Origin: Batillaria attramentaria
Taxonomy: Eukaryota > Mollusca > Gastropoda > Batillariidae
Direction: 5' to 3'
NCBI GenBank assembly: GCA_018292915.2
Contig: JACVVK020000211.1
Location: 167,001 to 231,000 of the forward strand
Length of the DNA stretch: 64,000 nt
Shown: positions 62,801 through 64,000 of the stretch, in pieces
Position numbering within the stretch: the stretch's first letter is position 1
How the letters are laid out: each line of letters opens with the position of its first letter
The notes under the pieces: generated by a model
Databases searched by the model: none
What the model saw: the letters and a program-made list of their open reading frames with translations, nothing else
What the model was told of the DNA's origin: nothing
Made by a program: the position numbers and the translations under genes

Positions 62801-63172
62801 TGGTGAAATACACCTCATGGCCGTTCACATGACTGCTGTTTCCACCGTGAGTGTACATGCTCCCACTGTTAAACCCGCGGGTGTACACATTGCCACTGTT
62901 CACACCACGACTGTTGCCATCAAAACTTTTCCTCATACTCACACTTTCTGCTCCCACGTGGCTTCCAGCGCGACCGCGAGACATAGTGTCATACGTCTTG
63001 ACTGTTGAAGCGGTGAACGACTTGCCAGTGAAAGTGGAATGCAAAGTGGAGGTTGTACTTTCTGTGATTTTCAGCAGATTTTTGCGGGAAAGTGGTCGTC
63101 GCTCATGGAACGCAGCCTCGGTCTCTTGGCAGAGATGATGGTACGACCAGCCCTTCTCTTCTTTAGGATAAC
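49237..63172 (-). CDS. FBXO10: F-box only protein 10, C-terminal 14 exons (5' end outside window)
   Basis: Fourteen exons join in phase: 63172-61490, 61142-60920, 60193-60013, 58303-58222, 56913-56846, 56350-56214, 55589-55519, 54568-54416, 53036-52930, 52535-52370, 51897-51728, 50739-50602, 49840-49644 and 49426-49237 (TGA), about 1188 codons. Exons 3-13 encode right-handed parallel beta-helix repeats (AGIDIRK, RSGIVVLG, EAGIYILYGGNP, NQWGGVDIRRG) in the order of vertebrate FBXO10. The F-box lies upstream, past the right edge. FBXO10 is the substrate receptor of an SCF ubiquitin ligase; human FBXO10 targets BCL2 and is membrane-directed by prenylation. The protein here ends CGIL, a CaaX box favouring geranylgeranylation (human ends CTIL). 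The first exon present is greatly expanded and is described separately. Introns carry many SINEs, LINE ends and minisatellites. Confidence 0.95.
49901..50089 (+). mobile_element. RTE-type LINE 3' fragment in FBXO10 intron
   Basis: Translation gives PQGKRKRGRPCNSWRWDTEA, then WAGVARVARRRVRWRRVIDGL. This is the recurrent C-terminal motif of RTE-like reverse transcriptases (GKRKRGRP..TWRR...EAE...W......A.DR..WR..V..LC). It is truncated on both sides and opposite to the host gene. Confidence 0.75.
50966..51135. repeat. 12-bp minisatellite (GACACTAACCCA)n
   Basis: About fourteen nearly perfect copies of a 12-bp unit in an FBXO10 intron. Because 12 is a multiple of three, it gives long repeating open frames (Asn-Pro-Asp-Thr on one strand, Ser-Gly-Leu-Val on the other), but there is no splice context for use as coding sequence. 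Confidence 0.97.
51518..51687 (-). mobile_element. SINE B, complete minus copy with 13-bp duplication
   Basis: It has the full tRNA head (GGAGCCGGGGTGGCCGAATG, GAGTTTGAATCCCGGCTGGG) and body, tail (CCACCCAC)n. TCCTGAAACAGGT (51505-51517) and TCCTGCAACAGGT (51688-51700) flank it, differing at one base. Confidence 0.9.
53165..54375. repeat. 169-bp satellite-like array in FBXO10 intron
   Basis: About seven head-to-tail copies with a 169-bp period. The marker AAGAACATTC recurs at about 53303, 53472, 53641, 53810, 53979, 54148 and 54317. Units carry GATAATCATATGATCTGAGT and are AT-rich. Later copies are nearly identical, suggesting recent homogenisation. Confidence 0.97.
54668..54968 (-). mobile_element. 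SINE D copy
   Basis: Same family as 35049-35345: minus-strand GGTGAGCAGTGGTCTAGTAG head and CATGGGTTCGAGCCCAGG B box, the GGTGGCGCTGCACCTC body, and a 3' end near AATTTCTCGAAAGGGACAAT. Confidence 0.8.
55065..55446 (-). mobile_element. LINE 3' end (ORF2 C terminus plus tail)
   Basis: Minus-strand translation contains FGQRSFRYSAPHVWNSLPSS, then LLQFKAELKTHLSKLAF, a clear non-LTR retrotransposon C-terminal motif. Its stop is near 55204. The untranslated tail (to about 55065) carries GAGCAAAAAGCGCATTGAGT and GCGCTCTACAAGTG. It is the longest LINE coding fragment in the window. Confidence 0.8.
55687..55952 (-). mobile_element. SINE C, internally deleted minus copy
   Basis: The tRNA head is at 55880-55952 (minus-strand CCCTGTAGTGCAGTGGTTAG and GGTTCAAGTCACAGCC). 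The 3' part is at 55687-55855 (CCATCATCCTCATCTCCATC, TGGAGCTGGCAAAAAGTTG). The central body is missing. Confidence 0.75.
56522..56700 (+). mobile_element. SINE B, complete plus copy with 8-bp duplication
   Basis: The head GGGAGCCGGGGTAGCCGAAT, a full body and a CCACCCACC tail are present. TGCAATGA flanks it at 56514-56521 and 56701-56708. Confidence 0.85.
57530..57795 (-). mobile_element. LINE 3' end with ATT tail
   Basis: Minus-strand translation of about 57665-57785 gives SYAAPSVWCALP, then LTQFKAHLKTYLFRQAF. The tail passes through (CA)n (57593-57635), GCGCAAAGAGTGTTTCATAG and GGCGCTATATAAACTG to ATTATTATTAT at 57521-57538. A further ATT-tailed fragment lies at 57859-57930. Confidence 0.8.
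58423..58718 (+). mobile_element. SINE A, head-less plus copy
   Basis: It runs from GGGCCGTTCATTCGGGCCGA through CCCCGGGTACTCCAGC and GTGTGATTCACGTGAGTG to CGGCGCTTTGACC and ATTATTATTATTAG. The tRNA head is absent. Confidence 0.8.
58800..59790. repeat. Tandem array (about 145 bp) rich in TCAAGGTCA sites
   Basis: About seven diverged units with spacing of roughly 142-152 bp. Each carries TGACCTTGACCTT and often an opposing TCAAGGTCA, giving an inverted pair of extended nuclear-receptor half-sites, plus TCTATCATCATGCCAAGTTT and GAGAAAATGCCAATGTTAAA. The marker lies at about 58805, 58927, 59067, 59221, 59364, 59513 and 59657. It lies in an FBXO10 intron. Confidence 0.85.
59791..59868. repeat. 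(CA)n(CAGA)n microsatellite
   Basis: CA repeats passing into CAGA repeats at the end of the TCAAGGTCA array. Confidence 0.95.
60246..60534. mobile_element. TIR element, family of 13151-13475, with 16-bp flanking repeats
   Basis: Inverted ends: CAGGCTCCGCATGTAGAAG on the left and CAGGGCCCGTATGTAAAAG read back from the right. TGAGCTGGTACTAGTA occurs at 60230-60245 and 60535-60550. The 15-bp GATTTCAAATCATC stretch is also doubled (about 60216 and 60256). Either the element inserted into an existing duplication, or the insertion created a 16-bp target duplication and carried some flank. Confidence 0.65.
61143..61489. other. FBXO10 intron with C-runs
   Basis: A 347-bp intron containing two long C-runs (61270-61284, 61412-61433). 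It encodes nothing recognisable. Confidence 0.8.
61490..63172 (-). other. Expanded FBXO10 exon: Cys/His cluster, GNS repeats, polyhistidine
   Basis: This single exon encodes 561 residues, where human FBXO10 has roughly 200 between its VEGHPSAD region and the beta-helix. It opens with GYPKEEKGWSYHHL, alignable to the human GHPSADKNWAYKYL segment. About 62800-62990 encodes imperfect G-x-N-S-G-x-V/M-Y-T repeats. About 62560-62675 encodes CTRC...C-K-E-G-C...HCGAC, a possible zinc-binding cluster. About 61640-61780 encodes a His-rich tract with a run of at least 14 His. Acidic and Ser-rich stretches follow. I do not recognise a named domain. Confidence 0.85.
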
Positions 63173-64000
63173 CTAAGAAAGTAAAGCAGATGAAAGAAGT
63201 CATACATCGTCTTGACACATTGGTTCTCATGCTGTTGTCTCAACAACTCCTGATGCTTGCAATATGTACAAGTAAAGAGAAGCAGCACCTACGTACTCTC
63301 ACAATTGCAAAGCCTTTCAGTGTAAGTATACAACTGTATTAGTTATCACAAGACAAGCAAAAATCCTCATTTAAAAAAAGAAGAGGACAGAATGAAAGGC
63401 CTGCTATAAAAGCTTATACTGCAGAAGAAAGAAGACAGCCCCCCCCCCCCACACCCCCCAACACACACACACACACCCCTTCCCTCTCTAAGTAATTATT
63501 GTCCAACAATAAGTCTGCACCGGCCCCCGTAGTGTAGTGGTTAGCACTTCGGACTATGGACCGGGAGACCCGGGTTCGAGTCCCAGCCGAGGCAAGCGGG
63601 ATTTTTCCTACCTAGGTCGGCTCCTACCCAGAGCGGGTGTGCTATGGGCTCAATGGGGAGGCTGTTGCCACACAGCCGAGCTTCACCCACTTCACGGGTG
63701 CGACTTTGGGGGTGCTTCCCTTGGTATGACACGTCTTATGATGTGAATGATTACATGGCCGGCACCGCAGGTGCCGTAGTTCCCGGGCCTGGTTAATGCC
63801 GGGATATTTATGACAGGAAGTGTGGAATGCGGCCCTGTCCCGCAGTCCCAAACCACACGGACCTCCATAGCATCACCTTACCATCATCCTCATCTCCATC
63901 ATCATGCATAATAAAAAAAAAATGCCCCAACTTCCGAGCCCTCCGTGGATTCCACTCATTACCAGGGAGGAACACCACTGGAGCCGGCAAAGAGTTGTGG
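63173..64000. other. FBXO10 upstream intron to window edge
   Basis: The acceptor for the first visible FBXO10 exon (TTTCTTAG) lies at its left end. There is a C-run and CA tract at 63440-63477, then SINE C. No F-box exon is present before the edge. Confidence 0.7.
63523..64000 (+). mobile_element. SINE C, cut by window edge
   Basis: GGCCCCCGTAGTGTAGTGGT and GGTTCGAGTCCCAGCCGAGG form the tRNA-like head. The body matches 21756-22265 closely, including GGTTAATGCCGGGATATTTA. It continues past the right edge. Confidence 0.9.

Overview
This window is animal nuclear DNA. Genes have many short exons with GT-AG introns, and the intervening DNA is packed with (CA)n microsatellites, homopolymer runs, minisatellites, tRNA-headed SINEs, LINE 3' ends and short terminal-inverted-repeat elements. 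The mix of long CA tracts, tRNA-derived SINEs ending in ATT repeats, and single-copy metazoan genes (gamma-syntrophin, FBXO10, MRNIP, a Golgi carbohydrate sulfotransferase) fits a lophotrochozoan. My best guess is a gastropod mollusc, but that is inference; no species-diagnostic locus is present.

Layout, left to right. At 2450-3001 (-) is a weak two-exon candidate for a 104-residue protein. At 3637-3751 (+) is the last coding exon of a prostaglandin reductase 1-like enzyme, with a frameshift inside an AT-dinucleotide run and a poly(A) signal near 3988. MRNIP (MRN complex-interacting protein) occupies 5427-10343 (+). A six-exon CHST-type carbohydrate sulfotransferase runs on the minus strand from 18261 to 14198 and reads as a complete 439-residue type II Golgi enzyme. 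Just upstream of its start lies an 85-bp minisatellite (about 18325-19432). A gamma-syntrophin gene (SNTG) runs on the plus strand from 24445, or from a possible tiny start exon at 23813, to 36283. It carries a PDZ domain, a PH region and the conserved C-terminal syntrophin-unique region. About 13 kb without recognisable host coding sequence follows, with a probable syntrophin 3' UTR, two solo-LTR-like repeats and a foldback element. FBXO10 fills 49237-63172 on the minus strand in 14 exons. Its F-box exons lie beyond the right edge, and it ends in a CaaX prenylation box.

The genes do not form an operon or pathway. PTGR1 and MRNIP are in tandem, MRNIP and the sulfotransferase converge, the sulfotransferase and syntrophin diverge, and syntrophin and FBXO10 converge. 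All exon phases were checked by hand and are consistent for the sulfotransferase, syntrophin and FBXO10. In MRNIP one candidate cassette exon could not be phased.

The most unusual content is in four places. First, FBXO10 has a 561-codon exon with a Cys/His cluster, a Gly-Asn-Ser-rich repeat zone and a long polyhistidine tract, where the human protein has only about 200 residues. Second, a possible 18-nt lysine-only microexon lies just after the syntrophin PDZ domain. Third, the non-autonomous DNA transposons are unusually legible, and many target-site duplications (5, 6 or 8 bp, TAA, TTAA, TA) can be read directly. One is a Harbinger-like element that still carries the first exon of a putative transposase. 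Fourth, a tail-to-tail SINE pair has inserted as a unit into another SINE and is flanked by a 5-bp duplication.
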